From NCBI RefSeq assembly GCF_010560025.1, contig NZ_SAIY01000002.1, positions 496,001 through 560,000 of the forward strand: a stretch of DNA of 64,000 nt, given 5' to 3'. A program made the position numbers and the translations under genes. Positions within the stretch are counted from its first letter, which is position 1. Each line of letters starts with the position of its first letter. Positions 14,902-23,263 of this stretch are shown piece by piece. The stretch is from Verrucosispora sioxanthis. Lineage in GTDB: Bacteria; Actinomycetota; Actinomycetes; Mycobacteriales; Micromonosporaceae. Below the pieces are notes generated by a model. That model was not told the origin of the DNA and searched no databases. It was given only the letters and a program-made list of their open reading frames with translations.

Positions 14902-17277
14902 TCAGGCCGGGTTTTCCGGCAGCCGGAGCAGGGGTGCCCGACCGGGCGCCTGCTCCGGCGTCGGCAGGTCCGTACGCGGCGGCGGATTCGGCACGGTCAC
15001 CGGCTCGTCGCAGGTGACGCGCACCGGTTTGCCGTGGTGACTCAGCTCGATGACCGCGTCCGGAGCGGCGTGGTGCAGGGCGTACGTCGTGTCGTGGCCG
15101 CGTACGTCGACCCGCAGCCGCATGCCGCACCACTGGAGCGAGAAGGACAGGGCGTTGAGCCGGCTGGACAGGCTCGGCGCGAACGACAGCGTCCCGTCGT
15201 GGTCCCGCAGGCCGCCGAATCCGGCGACCAGGGCGATCCAGGCACCCGCGAGCGATGCCATGTGCACCCCGTCCCGGGTGTTCTCGTTCAGGTCGTGCAG
15301 GTCCATCAGCGCGGCCTCACGCAGATAGCTGTGCGCCAGATCGGCGTAACCGACCTCCGCCGCCAGCACCGCCTGGGTGCAGGCCGACAGTGACGAGTCG
15401 CGGACCGTACGGCGCTCGTAGTAGAGGAAGTTGCGCAGCTTCTCCTCGCTGGTGAAGGCGTCGCCCCGCCAGTGCATGGCCAGCTCCAGGTCGGCCTGCT
15501 TGATCACCTGCTTGCGGTACAGGTCGAAGTACGGATAGTGCAACAGCAACGGATACTTGTCCGGTGGGGTCTGCTCGAAGTCCCACTCCTGCAACCGGGT
15601 GAAACCCTCCACCTGCTGGTGGACGCGCAGCTCCTCGTCGTACGGGATGTGCATGGCCGCGGCGGCGTCCCGCCACGCGGCGGCCTCCTCGTCGGTCACC
15701 CGGAGGTGGAACGCCTCGTCGCGGTACCGCGACGCCGCCTCGGCGGCGGTCAGCAGGTTCCGCTGGGCCATCAGGTTCGTGTAGATGTTGTCGTTCTTGA
15801 CGGCGGTGTACTCGTCGGGACCGGTGACCCCGTCGACGTGGAAGTTGCCGGCGCGGTCGTGGTGCCCGAGCGAGCGCCACAGCCGCGCGGTCTCCACCAG
15901 CAGTTCCAGCCCGATCTCCCGCTCCAGTTGCCGATCGCCGGTCGCCAGCACGTAGCGCCGCAGCGCGTCGGCGATGCCCGCTGCGATGTGGAACGCCGCG
16001 GTGCCCGCCGGCCAGTACCCGGAGGACTCCGGCCCCTCGATGGTGCGCCATGGAAAGGCGGCACCGGCCAGATTGAGGGTGCGTGCCCGTTCCCGGGCCT
16101 GCTCCAGAGTGGAGAAACGCCAGTACAGCGCATCCCGTACGGCGGCCGGGTGGGTGTATGTCAGCACCGGCAGGACGAACATCTCGGTGTCCCAGAAGGC
16201 GTGCCCGTCGTACCCGGGGCCGGTGAGTCCCTTGGCCGAGATGGGTCGGCGTTCCGCCCGCGCGCCTGCCTGGAGCACGTGGAACAGGCCGAACCGGACC
16301 GCCTGCTGCACCTCCGGATCCCCGTCCACCACGACGTCGGCGGCGTCCCAGAACTCGTCCAGGTACTCCCGCTGCTCACGGACCAGCCCGTCCCAGCCGT
16401 CCAGCTTGGCCGCGGCCAGGGCGGCACCGACCTGGTCGCGCAGCGCCGGCAGGGAACGCCGACTGGACCAGCCGTAGGTCAGGTACTTGACCACCTGGAG
16501 CTTCTGTCCCGGCTCCAGCACGCAGGCCACGGTGGTACGGACCCAGTCCTCGTAGCCTTCGGAGCCGACGGATGTGCGGGCCGGCGAGGCCACCTCGTGG
16601 TCCATGGCGGCGGCGACCCGCAGCCCGGAGACCTTGGTCTGGTGGATCAGCAGCCCACCGGCGGGAGTGGTCAGCTCCTCCTCCGCCTGCAACGGCGACT
16701 CCAGCACGGCGGCGACGCGCGGGTCGCGGCTCTGCGGTGGCAACGTCTCGTTGGCCACCAGTTCCGACTGGATGATCAACCGCAGCGGCTTGTCGTCGGC
16801 CACCTCCACCTCGTAGCGGACCGCGGCCACCGAGCGCTGCCGGAAGGAGACCAGCCGGGTGGTGTTCACCCGGACCTCGCGGCCGGCCGGCGAGCGCCAG
16901 TGCAGCGACCGGTGCAGGGTGCCGGCGCGCATGTCGAGGATCCGCTCGTGGGCGAGCACCTCGCCGTAGCGCACGTCGAGCGGCTCGTCGTCGACCATCA
17001 GTCGGATGAGCTTGCCGTTCGTGACGTTGACGATGGTCTGGCCGGACTCGGGGAAGCCGAACCCGGCCTCCGCGTACGGCAGGGGCCGCAGCTCGTAGAA
17101 CGAGTTGAGGTAGGTGCCGGGCAGCCCGTGCGGCTCACCCTCGTCCAGGTTTCCGCGCAGGCCGACGTGTCCGTTGGAGAGCGCGAACACCGATTCGGAC
17201 TGGGCGAGCACGTCCATGTCCAGCCGGGTCTCCCGGACGTGCCACGGTTCGACCGGGTACGCCCGCTCCCGGATCAC
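14902..17277 (-). CDS. glycoside hydrolase family 65 disaccharide phosphorylase
   Basis: A 791-residue cytoplasmic enzyme of the kojibiose/trehalose/maltose phosphorylase family. It cleaves an alpha-glucosidic disaccharide with phosphate to give beta-glucose 1-phosphate. The N-terminal beta-sandwich, linker and (alpha/alpha)6 barrel are all present. The general-acid Glu489 lies in VTGPDEY, with the conserved YDGHAFWDTE around 356-366 and a KQADLELAMHW substrate/phosphate segment near 600. It follows the HAD gene with a four-base ATGA overlap, so the two are coupled and form a phosphorylase/phosphoglucomutase pair. The exact disaccharide cannot be told from sequence alone. Confidence 0.92.
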   Translation of the reverse strand: MIRERAYPVEPWHVRETRLDMDVLAQSESVFALSNGHVGLRGNLDEGEPHGLPGTYLNSFYELRPLPYAEAGFGFPESGQTIVNVTNGKLIRLMVDDEPLDVRYGEVLAHERILDMRAGTLHRSLHWRSPAGREVRVNTTRLVSFRQRSVAAVRYEVEVADDKPLRLIIQSELVANETLPPQSRDPRVAAVLESPLQAEEELTTPAGGLLIHQTKVSGLRVAAAMDHEVASPARTSVGSEGYEDWVRTTVACVLEPGQKLQVVKYLTYGWSSRRSLPALRDQVGAALAAAKLDGWDGLVREQREYLDEFWDAADVVVDGDPEVQQAVRFGLFHVLQAGARAERRPISAKGLTGPGYDGHAFWDTEMFVLPVLTYTHPAAVRDALYWRFSTLEQARERARTLNLAGAAFPWRTIEGPESSGYWPAGTAAFHIAAGIADALRRYVLATGDRQLEREIGLELLVETARLWRSLGHHDRAGNFHVDGVTGPDEYTAVKNDNIYTNLMAQRNLLTAAEAASRYRDEAFHLRVTDEEAAAWRDAAAAMHIPYDEELRVHQQVEGFTRLQEWDFEQTPPDKYPLLLHYPYFDLYRKQVIKQADLELAMHWRGDAFTSEEKLRNFLYYERRTVRDSSLSACTQAVLAAEVGYADLAHSYLREAALMDLHDLNENTRDGVHMASLAGAWIALVAGFGGLRDHDGTLSFAPSLSSRLNALSFSLQWCGMRLRVDVRGHDTTYALHHAAPDAVIELSHHGKPVRVTCDEPVTVPNPPPRTDLPTPEQAPGRAPLLRLPENPA

Positions 17278-18026
17278 TCGGGCCGCCCGGTGTCGAGCAG
17301 GTCGGCGAGGTCGTCGACCACCACGTCGGCACCGTGCGCGCGCAGCTCGTCGGCGTGGCCGGCCCGGTCCACGCCGATCACGTACCCGAAACCGCCGGCC
17401 CGGCCGGCTTCGACGCCGGCCAACGCGTCCTCGACGACGGCTGCCTTCTCCGGCACCACGTCGAGCAGTTTCGCTCCGGCGAGGAACGTGTCCGGGTACG
17501 GCTTGCCGCGTAGCCCCTCGGCTCGGGCGGTGAGGCCGTCCACCCGGGCCTCCAACAGCGGCTCCAGGCCGGCGGCGGCGACCACCTCACGGCCGTTGGC
17601 GCTGGCCGTGACGACCGCCCGCCGCAGCCCCGCCGCGGCCACCGCCCTGAGGTACGCGACCGAGCCGGGATAGACGTCCACCCCGATCGTGCGGATCCGC
17701 TCAAGCACCATGGCGTTCTTCTGGTTGCCGAGGCCGTGCACGGTCTGGGCACCCGGTGGGTCCTCCGGTGCGCCCTCGGGCAGGGTGATGCCACGGGAGG
17801 CGAGGAAGGTCCGCACCCCGTCGAGACGCGGGCGACCGTCGACGTACCGGTGATAGTCCGGCCCCGGATCGAACGGCCGGTACGGCTCACCGGTGGTGGC
17901 CGACCGCCGGCGCAGGTAGTCGTCGAACGTCTCGGTCCAGGCGGCGTTGTGCACCCGGGCGGTCTGCGTGAGCACACCGTCGAGGTCGAACAGAACAGCG
18001 GTCACATGATCAGGCAGGCCGAGCAT
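17274..18026 (-). CDS. beta-phosphoglucomutase-like HAD phosphatase/mutase
   Basis: A 250-residue HAD enzyme with the nucleophile motif LFDLDGVLTQT near residue 15, a helical cap (about 25-100), a VVTASANG motif II and VVEDALAGVEAGRAGGF motif IV. It should convert beta-glucose 1-phosphate to glucose 6-phosphate, feeding the GH65 product into glycolysis. The inference rests on gene coupling and on the beta-PGM-type cap. It is the first gene of a two-gene operon, overlapping the GH65 start by four bases. Confidence 0.88.
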   Translation of the reverse strand: MLGLPDHVTAVLFDLDGVLTQTARVHNAAWTETFDDYLRRRSATTGEPYRPFDPGPDYHRYVDGRPRLDGVRTFLASRGITLPEGAPEDPPGAQTVHGLGNQKNAMVLERIRTIGVDVYPGSVAYLRAVAAAGLRRAVVTASANGREVVAAAGLEPLLEARVDGLTARAEGLRGKPYPDTFLAGAKLLDVVPEKAAVVEDALAGVEAGRAGGFGYVIGVDRAGHADELRAHGADVVVDDLADLLDTGRPE

Positions 18027-18097
18027 CGTATCAATCTATCCGCGGACGCGGACCGGCAAACACACTTCCGCTGATACCGGCGCGGCCCCGGGGTTGA

Positions 18098-18682
18098 TCA
18101 GAGTCCGGCCGCGGAGTCGTACCGGCGGCGTAGATCGGCCATCTCGGACGGCTCCAGCGCCTCCTTCTCCGCCAGCTCCGCGTACTTGGCCGGGAACATC
18201 TGCCGCAGCCGGTCGATGAACCTGGTGTCCTCGGTCGCCTCGACCACCTGGATGTCCGCGGGTTCGGTGGACATGTCGATGATCACCGGGCCGGCCAGTT
18301 TGACCGCCCAGTCCCACGGGCGCCCCTGCTCGGCGACCCCGCAGAGGTGGAAGCCGTAGACCGTCCGCACGTCGGCGAGCACGGTGACCTCGGCCGGCTC
18401 GTAGCCGTAGACGTGCACTCCGCAGATCACCGCGGGCTTGGTCTCTTCCCCGTTCGCCACCTGCTGGATGTCGTGCCCGGCGTGGTTGTGCTGCTCCGGG
18501 TCCGCCTCCTCCAGCGTGGTACGCATCCAGTTCGTGATCTGCCCGTGCAGGTCCGGCGGCTCCGATTTCGACGTGGCCGAGTTGACCAGCACGACGGCAC
18601 CTGTCGACACCACCAGCAGGATCGCCGCCGCCCACACGTAGCGGTGCCGGAACCACCTTGCGAAACTCTCCCGGGAAATCAT
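18098..18682 (-). CDS. hypothetical membrane-anchored protein
   Basis: A 194-residue protein with one N-terminal membrane helix (about 15-33, WAAAILLVVSTGAVVLV) and an outside soluble domain of about 150 residues. It has two Cys (in AVICGVHVYGYEP and FHLCGVAEQG) that could form a disulfide, and a short His-rich loop (EQHNHAGHD). The C-terminus is charged and helical. I do not recognise the family. It is transcribed alone, 71 bases upstream of the HAD/GH65 operon on the same strand, so co-transcription is possible. Confidence 0.7.
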   Translation of the reverse strand: MISRESFARWFRHRYVWAAAILLVVSTGAVVLVNSATSKSEPPDLHGQITNWMRTTLEEADPEQHNHAGHDIQQVANGEETKPAVICGVHVYGYEPAEVTVLADVRTVYGFHLCGVAEQGRPWDWAVKLAGPVIIDMSTEPADIQVVEATEDTRFIDRLRQMFPAKYAELAEKEALEPSEMADLRRRYDSAAGL

Positions 18683-19090
18683 GATCGTTTCTCACCTCGT
18701 CGCCGGTTCTGTGCGTTGCGGACCGCTGGGACGCCTCCGGCGCGTCGACGCTCGACCATCTCGGTCGACGCGAAGACAGCAGCCGGTGATACGACCGGTG
18801 GACCACCGTGCCCGGGTAGGTGTGACCGGTGAAGTTGGCCCAGGTGAGCGGCGCGCAGGCAGGTGCCCGAGCGATGCGCAACCGGCACTGGGTTGCTCCC
18901 GTGCTGGCCGTGCTCAGCGCGTTTGCCCCCGCGCTGCGGCGATATGAGTCATTCCAACACGCTTGGGCCCCATCCGGCAACATCGACGACCCTCGACGGT
19001 CTCGGCGCGGGCAGGCCCCAGCTTGCGGCATGTCGGGCAATCCTCGGGACAGCAGGGCCCGACATGCCGCATGTCGGGCCAGCTTGGGGG
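18683..19090. other. intergenic stretch with repeats, no convincing gene
   Basis: 408 bases between a gene starting at 18682 and one ending at 19091, both on the minus strand. Short plus-strand frames here (for example one with a MRNRHWVAPVLAVLSAFA segment at about 18874) lack homology and good starts. The right end carries three copies of the ATGTCGGGC motif arranged as nested hairpins; the left end should hold the promoter of the 18098-18682 gene. Confidence 0.5.
19025..19080. repeat. nested inverted repeats of a GGCATGTCGGGC motif
   Basis: GCGGCATGTCGGGC (19025-19038) pairs perfectly with GCCCGACATGCCGC (19057-19070). The latter also overlaps GGCCCGACAT (19056-19065), which pairs with ATGTCGGGCC (19071-19080). 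Two mutually exclusive hairpins share the middle copy. The right one begins 11 bases after the thioesterase stop and probably ends that transcript. Confidence 0.7.
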
Positions 19091-19555
19091 TCAGTTCGGG
19101 CGCAGGGTCCAGATGACGGTCATCTCCGAGGTCGGCTTGCCCTCCTCGGTGGCGATCTCCACGCGTACCGGAAACTCGGGTCGCTCGCCGGCCTCCAGTT
19201 CCGCGACCACCTCGGCCGGCGCGCGGCCGAGCCGCGCCGTCGCCCGCACCGGGCCCAGGGCGAGCTTGCGGTACGCGATCTCCGCCCGCACCGCCAGCGG
19301 CGTGGCCCGGTCGAGCAGGTGACCGAAGGCGGCGAGCACCACCGCACCGGAGGCGGTCTCCCCGAGGGTGAACATGGCCCCGGCGTGCGGGCCACCGATG
19401 TGGTTGTGGGTGGCCGGCGAGTCGGGCAGCCGGACCACCGCCCGGACCGAACCCTCCGCCTCCGGGGCCACCTCGACGAATTCGAAGCCGAGCGTACGGG
19501 CGAAGGGCACCGCCTCGAGCATGCCGGCCGCCACCTGCCGCGAGTCGATAGTCAT
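19091..19555 (-). CDS. hotdog-fold thioesterase-like protein (DUF4442/PaaI-like)
   Basis: A 154-residue single hotdog domain. NHIGGPHAGAMFTLGETASGA is the central-helix region in which PaaI-type thioesterases carry their active site, and the flanking strands (SVRAVVRLP, LAVRAEIAYRKLALG, PVRVEIATEEG) fit the DUF4442/YiiD-C class. It probably hydrolyses an acyl-CoA or similar thioester; the substrate is unknown. It lies alone between the ABC ATPase gene and a hairpin-rich gap. Confidence 0.82.
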   Translation of the reverse strand: MTIDSRQVAAGMLEAVPFARTLGFEFVEVAPEAEGSVRAVVRLPDSPATHNHIGGPHAGAMFTLGETASGAVVLAAFGHLLDRATPLAVRAEIAYRKLALGPVRATARLGRAPAEVVAELEAGERPEFPVRVEIATEEGKPTSEMTVIWTLRPN

Positions 19556-19611
19556 GCCGCCAAGCTACCCGCCAGTAACTTCGTCAGGCAAGGAGCGAAC
19601 CGTGGCAGGGG

Positions 19612-20913
19612 TCAGCGCCAGCCGACGTCGATGCGGTCGCCGCGCTCGTCGAAGAAGTGCAGGGCGTCCATGCGTACCTGGACCGCGAGCGGGTGGCCGG
19701 CGGTGACGGCAGGGTACGGGGCGAGCCGGACCGCGAGTTCGGCCGGGCGGCGGTGGTGCCGGCCCGGGTCGTGCAGCACGCTGGTCCGGGTGCCGTTGGT
19801 CGCTGGTGTCGTCGACTCGCTGGCCCGGCCGGTGATCCGCTGCATCACCTGGCCGAACCGGCGCAGGCCGCGCTGGCCGGGCGGCGCGTCCGCGTCCCCC
19901 GGGGCGCCGATGTCGTCCACCATGATGGCGGTCGCGCCGATGTCGAGGAAGGCGAGCGACTCGTGGCCGTGGTGTTCCAGGTAGCGGATCCGACCCTGGA
20001 GCACGTCACCGGGGGTGTCCGGGGCGACCGGGGTGAGCGCCTCGGCTCGCATCCCGACCACGATCCGCTCGCCGTGGTAGTGCGCCACGGCCCGACTGCG
20101 GATGTCGTCCCAGGGCAGGTAGAGCGCCTGTTCCCCGAGCGTCAGGGTGACGTAACGATCGAGGTGGACGTAGACCGACGCCTCCAGCAGGTTCATCCGG
20201 GGGCTGCCCAGGAACGCGGCCACGTAGAGGGTCGCCGGCCGGCCGTACACCTGGGTCGGGGTGCCCACGTCCTGGAGCACACCCTTGCGCATGATGGCGA
20301 CGCGGTCGGCCATGGTCAGCGCCTCGGCCTGGTCGTGCGTCACGTAGACGGTGGTGACCCCCAGCTCGCGGGTCAGCCCGGAGATCTCCGCCCGCAGCTC
20401 CGCGCGCAACCCGCTGTCCAGGTTGGACAGCGGCTCGTCCATCAGGAACAGCCCCGGCCGGCGGACGATCGCCCGGCCCATCGCGACCCGCTGCCGCTGG
20501 CCACCGGAGAGCTGGCTGGGACGTCGGGCCAGCACGTCACCGATGCCCAGTGCGCTGGCCACGTCGGTGACCCGCTCGCCGCGCGGGGTCGGCTCGACCC
20601 CGGCCAGCTTGAGCGGGAAGGCGATGTTGTCGTTGACGCTCATGTGCGGGTAGAGCGCGAAGTCCTGGAAGACCATGGCGATCTTCCGCTCCCGGGGCGG
20701 CAGGTCGTTGGCCAGTTCCCCGTTGAGCATCACCGCGCCGGAGGTCGGGTCCTCCAGGCCCGCGACCATCCGCAGCACCGTCGACTTCCCACAGCCGGAC
20801 GGCCCGAGCAGCACCATGAACTCACCGTCCTTCACGTCCAGGTTGATGCTGTCGACCGCGACCGTGCCGTCGCGGAAAACCTTCGTGACGTCCTTGAGTG
20901 CGACGGTGGTCAC
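19612..20913 (-). CDS. ABC transporter ATPase, MsiK/UgpC/MalK-like
   Basis: A 433-residue sugar-importer ATPase: Walker A GPSGCGKS at 37-44, LSGGQ at 135-139, Walker B LFLMDEP at 156-162, H-loop in YVTHDQAEA, then a regulatory OB domain. No permease or binding protein adjoins, as for the multi-task MsiK ATPase of actinomycetes. The C-terminal region is longer than usual, with a Pro/Arg-rich insert of about 45 residues near 350-395. GTG 20913 is chosen for its GGGGAGGAG ribosome site; the frame is open to 21027 but that part is not conserved. It may serve several carbohydrate importers elsewhere in the genome (inference). Confidence 0.88.
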   Translation of the reverse strand: MTTVALKDVTKVFRDGTVAVDSINLDVKDGEFMVLLGPSGCGKSTVLRMVAGLEDPTSGAVMLNGELANDLPPRERKIAMVFQDFALYPHMSVNDNIAFPLKLAGVEPTPRGERVTDVASALGIGDVLARRPSQLSGGQRQRVAMGRAIVRRPGLFLMDEPLSNLDSGLRAELRAEISGLTRELGVTTVYVTHDQAEALTMADRVAIMRKGVLQDVGTPTQVYGRPATLYVAAFLGSPRMNLLEASVYVHLDRYVTLTLGEQALYLPWDDIRSRAVAHYHGERIVVGMRAEALTPVAPDTPGDVLQGRIRYLEHHGHESLAFLDIGATAIMVDDIGAPGDADAPPGQRGLRRFGQVMQRITGRASESTTPATNGTRTSVLHDPGRHHRRPAELAVRLAPYPAVTAGHPLAVQVRMDALHFFDERGDRIDVGWR

Positions 20914-20970
20914 CGTCTCCTCCCCACCTCGTCCACGGAATCCCGAATGACTGTGGCCAGGATCATGCGG

Positions 20971-20995
20971 ATGGCACATCGGGTAAACGTGCCAT
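20971..20995. promoter_or_regulatory. inverted repeat upstream of the MsiK-like gene
   Basis: ATGGCAC (20971-20977) and GTGCCAT (20989-20995) are perfect 7-bp arms with an 11-base spacer, 58 bases before the GTG start. The stretch is markedly lower in GC than its surroundings. It could be a repressor operator; no regulator gene adjoins. Confidence 0.35.
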
Positions 20996-21058
20996 GTTTG
21001 AATCGTGACAGACCTATTACGTTCCATCGATTAGCGGCGATTGTGCGGAACTTCCAAC

Positions 21059-23248
21059 TCAGGCCGGGTTCTCCCCGAGGAACACCCGGCGCACCACCCG
21101 CTCGGCGGCGCGCCCGTCCTCCAGGGCGCAGAACCGCTCCCGGAAGCGGGCCCGGGCCCGCTCGGCGTCGGGTGCGCGCAGCGCACCCGAGCGGAACACG
21201 TCGAGCAGCTCGGTGAAGGTCCGGGCCACCGGTCCGGGCGGCTCGGCGACGATGTCCAGGTAGACGCCCCGGGTCAACCGGTAGGCGTCCCAGTCGGGCG
21301 CGTAGAGGACGATCGGCCGGTCCAGGACGGCGTAGTCGAACATCGCCGACGAGTAGTCGGTGACCAGCACGTCGGCGGCGAGGTACAGGTCCTCGACCCG
21401 GGGATGGGCACTGACGTCCAGGACGCGACCACGGGCCGCCGCAGGCGGTCGTTGCCGGTTCCGGTCCTGGAAGTAGTGACTGCGCATCAGCAGCAGGCCG
21501 GCGGGGCCGAGCGCGTCCAGGAAGCGCTCCGGGTCGAACGGCGGCCGGTACCGGGGCAGATGCTCCCGGTGGGTGGGCGCGTACAACACGACCTGCTCAC
21601 CGAGGCCGGCGTCGAACTCCGCGCGCAGCCGCAGCACCTCCTCGGCGGTCGCGGTGACCAGCCGGTCGTTGCGCGGGTAGCCCACCTCCAGTGTGGTGTA
21701 CCCGGCCGGATAGGCGCGTTCCCACATCTGGGTGGAGAAGCTGTTCGAGGTGACGCTGTAGTCCCACCGGTCCACCCGGCGCAGCAGGCCGGCGAAGTCC
21801 ATCCCGCCCGCGCCCAGCGGATAGCGCTGCTGGTCCAGCCCCATCACCTTGACCGGGGTGCCGTGGTGGGTCTGCACGTGCACCGTGCCGGGTCGCTTGC
21901 GTACCGAGTCCGGGAAGTTGACGTTGTTTATCAGCCATCGGGCCCGCGCCAGCGTCCGGTGGTACGCGGGCGTGCCCGCGACCACGTACTCCACCCCCTC
22001 GGGCAGGGTGTGCACTCGGTCCCGCCGGACGATCCACACGCCGCGGACCTGCGGTGCCAGCCGGCGGGCCGCTTCGTAGATCGCGGCGGGATTGCAGGCG
22101 TAGCCGCGGTACCAGTAGGCGGCATAGACGGCCAGGTTGTCCTCGACCGGCCGGCGTCGCTCGGCCCGCTGGTACTGGCGCAGCGCCGCGTCGCGGGCCC
22201 GCCGCACGCCGAGCCGGGCTGGTGGCAGCACCCGTCGGCGGGTCCGGCCGGCCAGCCGGCGGGCGGCTTCCCCCGCTCGGCTCGCGGCTCGCAACGCGCT
22301 GAACGTACGCCACTGACCGGCCGCCACCAGCCGGTGCTTGAGCCCTTCGACCCCGCTCGGCACCCGGTGCCCGTCGAGCGGTCGGAACCGGGCGTGCTCG
22401 ATGGCGACCCGGGCGAAGAAGGTCGGCCGCAGCTCCGGCCCGATCCGGTCGCCGTTGCCGAGCACCACCAGGTAGTGCCACATCATCCGCTCGAAGATCG
22501 CCGGCCGCAGCTGCTCGGCACCGAACCGGTCGAGTTCCCGGAACACCCGGTGCCACTGCTCGAACACGTCGAAGTGACGCTCGCCGCGGGTTCTCGTGAT
22601 CGCCCCCGCCCGCCGCTGCCGGTAGTTCAGGCAGACCTGGTCCAGCACGCCGATCCGGTCGGCGGCCAGCAGCACCGGATAGCTGAACGAGACGTCCTCG
22701 TACCAGCCGGGTGCGAAGCGCAGCCCCACGTCGGTCAGGAACTGCCGGCGGACCAGCCGATTCCACGCGGTGTGCAGCAGTTTCACCGTCTCCGGCCGCT
22801 CGATCAGCCGGAACGTCGCCGGCCCCGGCGGTACGGGGAAGACCTCGGCCATCGCGCTGCGGGTCACCGTGTCGTCCCAGTGTGCGCGTACGTGGTCGAC
22901 CAGCAGCACGTCCGGCCGGGTCTCGCGCAGTCGGGCGGCCACCTCGACCAGGCAGTCCGCCGTCAGCCAGTCGTCGCCGTCGACGAACCAGAGGTACTCG
23001 CCGGTGGCCCGGTCCAACCCGACGTTACGCGCCGGTCCCAGCCCGACGTTGCGCTCCAGTCGTACGGCGGTCACCCGCTCGTCGCGCTCGGCGTACTCGG
23101 CGAGGATGTCGCCGCTGCCGTCGGGCGAGCAGTCGTCGATCCCGATCACCTCGATGTCGGCGACCGGTTGGGCGAGGATCGAGTCCAGGCATTCCCGCAG
23201 GTAGCCCTGCACCCGATAGGCCGGGACGACGAAGCTGACAAGCGTCAT
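21059..23248 (-). CDS. bifunctional glycosyltransferase 2 / CDP-glycerol glycerophosphotransferase-like
   Basis: A 729-residue two-domain enzyme. Residues 1-230 are a GT-A family 2 glycosyltransferase (SFVVPAYRVQGYL, nucleotide site IDDCSPDGS, metal-binding VDGDDW with Asp90/92/93). Residues about 360-720 match the TagF/CDP-glycerol:poly-glycerophosphate transferase domain (HHGTPVKVMG, LYAPTHREHLPRYRP, LLMRSHYF, VTDYSSAMFDYAVLDRPIVLY). It would build a cell-surface polymer from sugars and polyol phosphate at the membrane face. It is the last gene of the operon with a CDP-alcohol enzyme and an ABC exporter, 15 bases after the preceding gene. Its product is presumably a teichoic- or teichulosonic-like polymer (inference). 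Confidence 0.88.
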   Translation of the reverse strand: MTLVSFVVPAYRVQGYLRECLDSILAQPVADIEVIGIDDCSPDGSGDILAEYAERDERVTAVRLERNVGLGPARNVGLDRATGEYLWFVDGDDWLTADCLVEVAARLRETRPDVLLVDHVRAHWDDTVTRSAMAEVFPVPPGPATFRLIERPETVKLLHTAWNRLVRRQFLTDVGLRFAPGWYEDVSFSYPVLLAADRIGVLDQVCLNYRQRRAGAITRTRGERHFDVFEQWHRVFRELDRFGAEQLRPAIFERMMWHYLVVLGNGDRIGPELRPTFFARVAIEHARFRPLDGHRVPSGVEGLKHRLVAAGQWRTFSALRAASRAGEAARRLAGRTRRRVLPPARLGVRRARDAALRQYQRAERRRPVEDNLAVYAAYWYRGYACNPAAIYEAARRLAPQVRGVWIVRRDRVHTLPEGVEYVVAGTPAYHRTLARARWLINNVNFPDSVRKRPGTVHVQTHHGTPVKVMGLDQQRYPLGAGGMDFAGLLRRVDRWDYSVTSNSFSTQMWERAYPAGYTTLEVGYPRNDRLVTATAEEVLRLRAEFDAGLGEQVVLYAPTHREHLPRYRPPFDPERFLDALGPAGLLLMRSHYFQDRNRQRPPAAARGRVLDVSAHPRVEDLYLAADVLVTDYSSAMFDYAVLDRPIVLYAPDWDAYRLTRGVYLDIVAEPPGPVARTFTELLDVFRSGALRAPDAERARARFRERFCALEDGRAAERVVRRVFLGENPA

Positions 23249-23263
23249 CGTCCCGGCTCCTCC

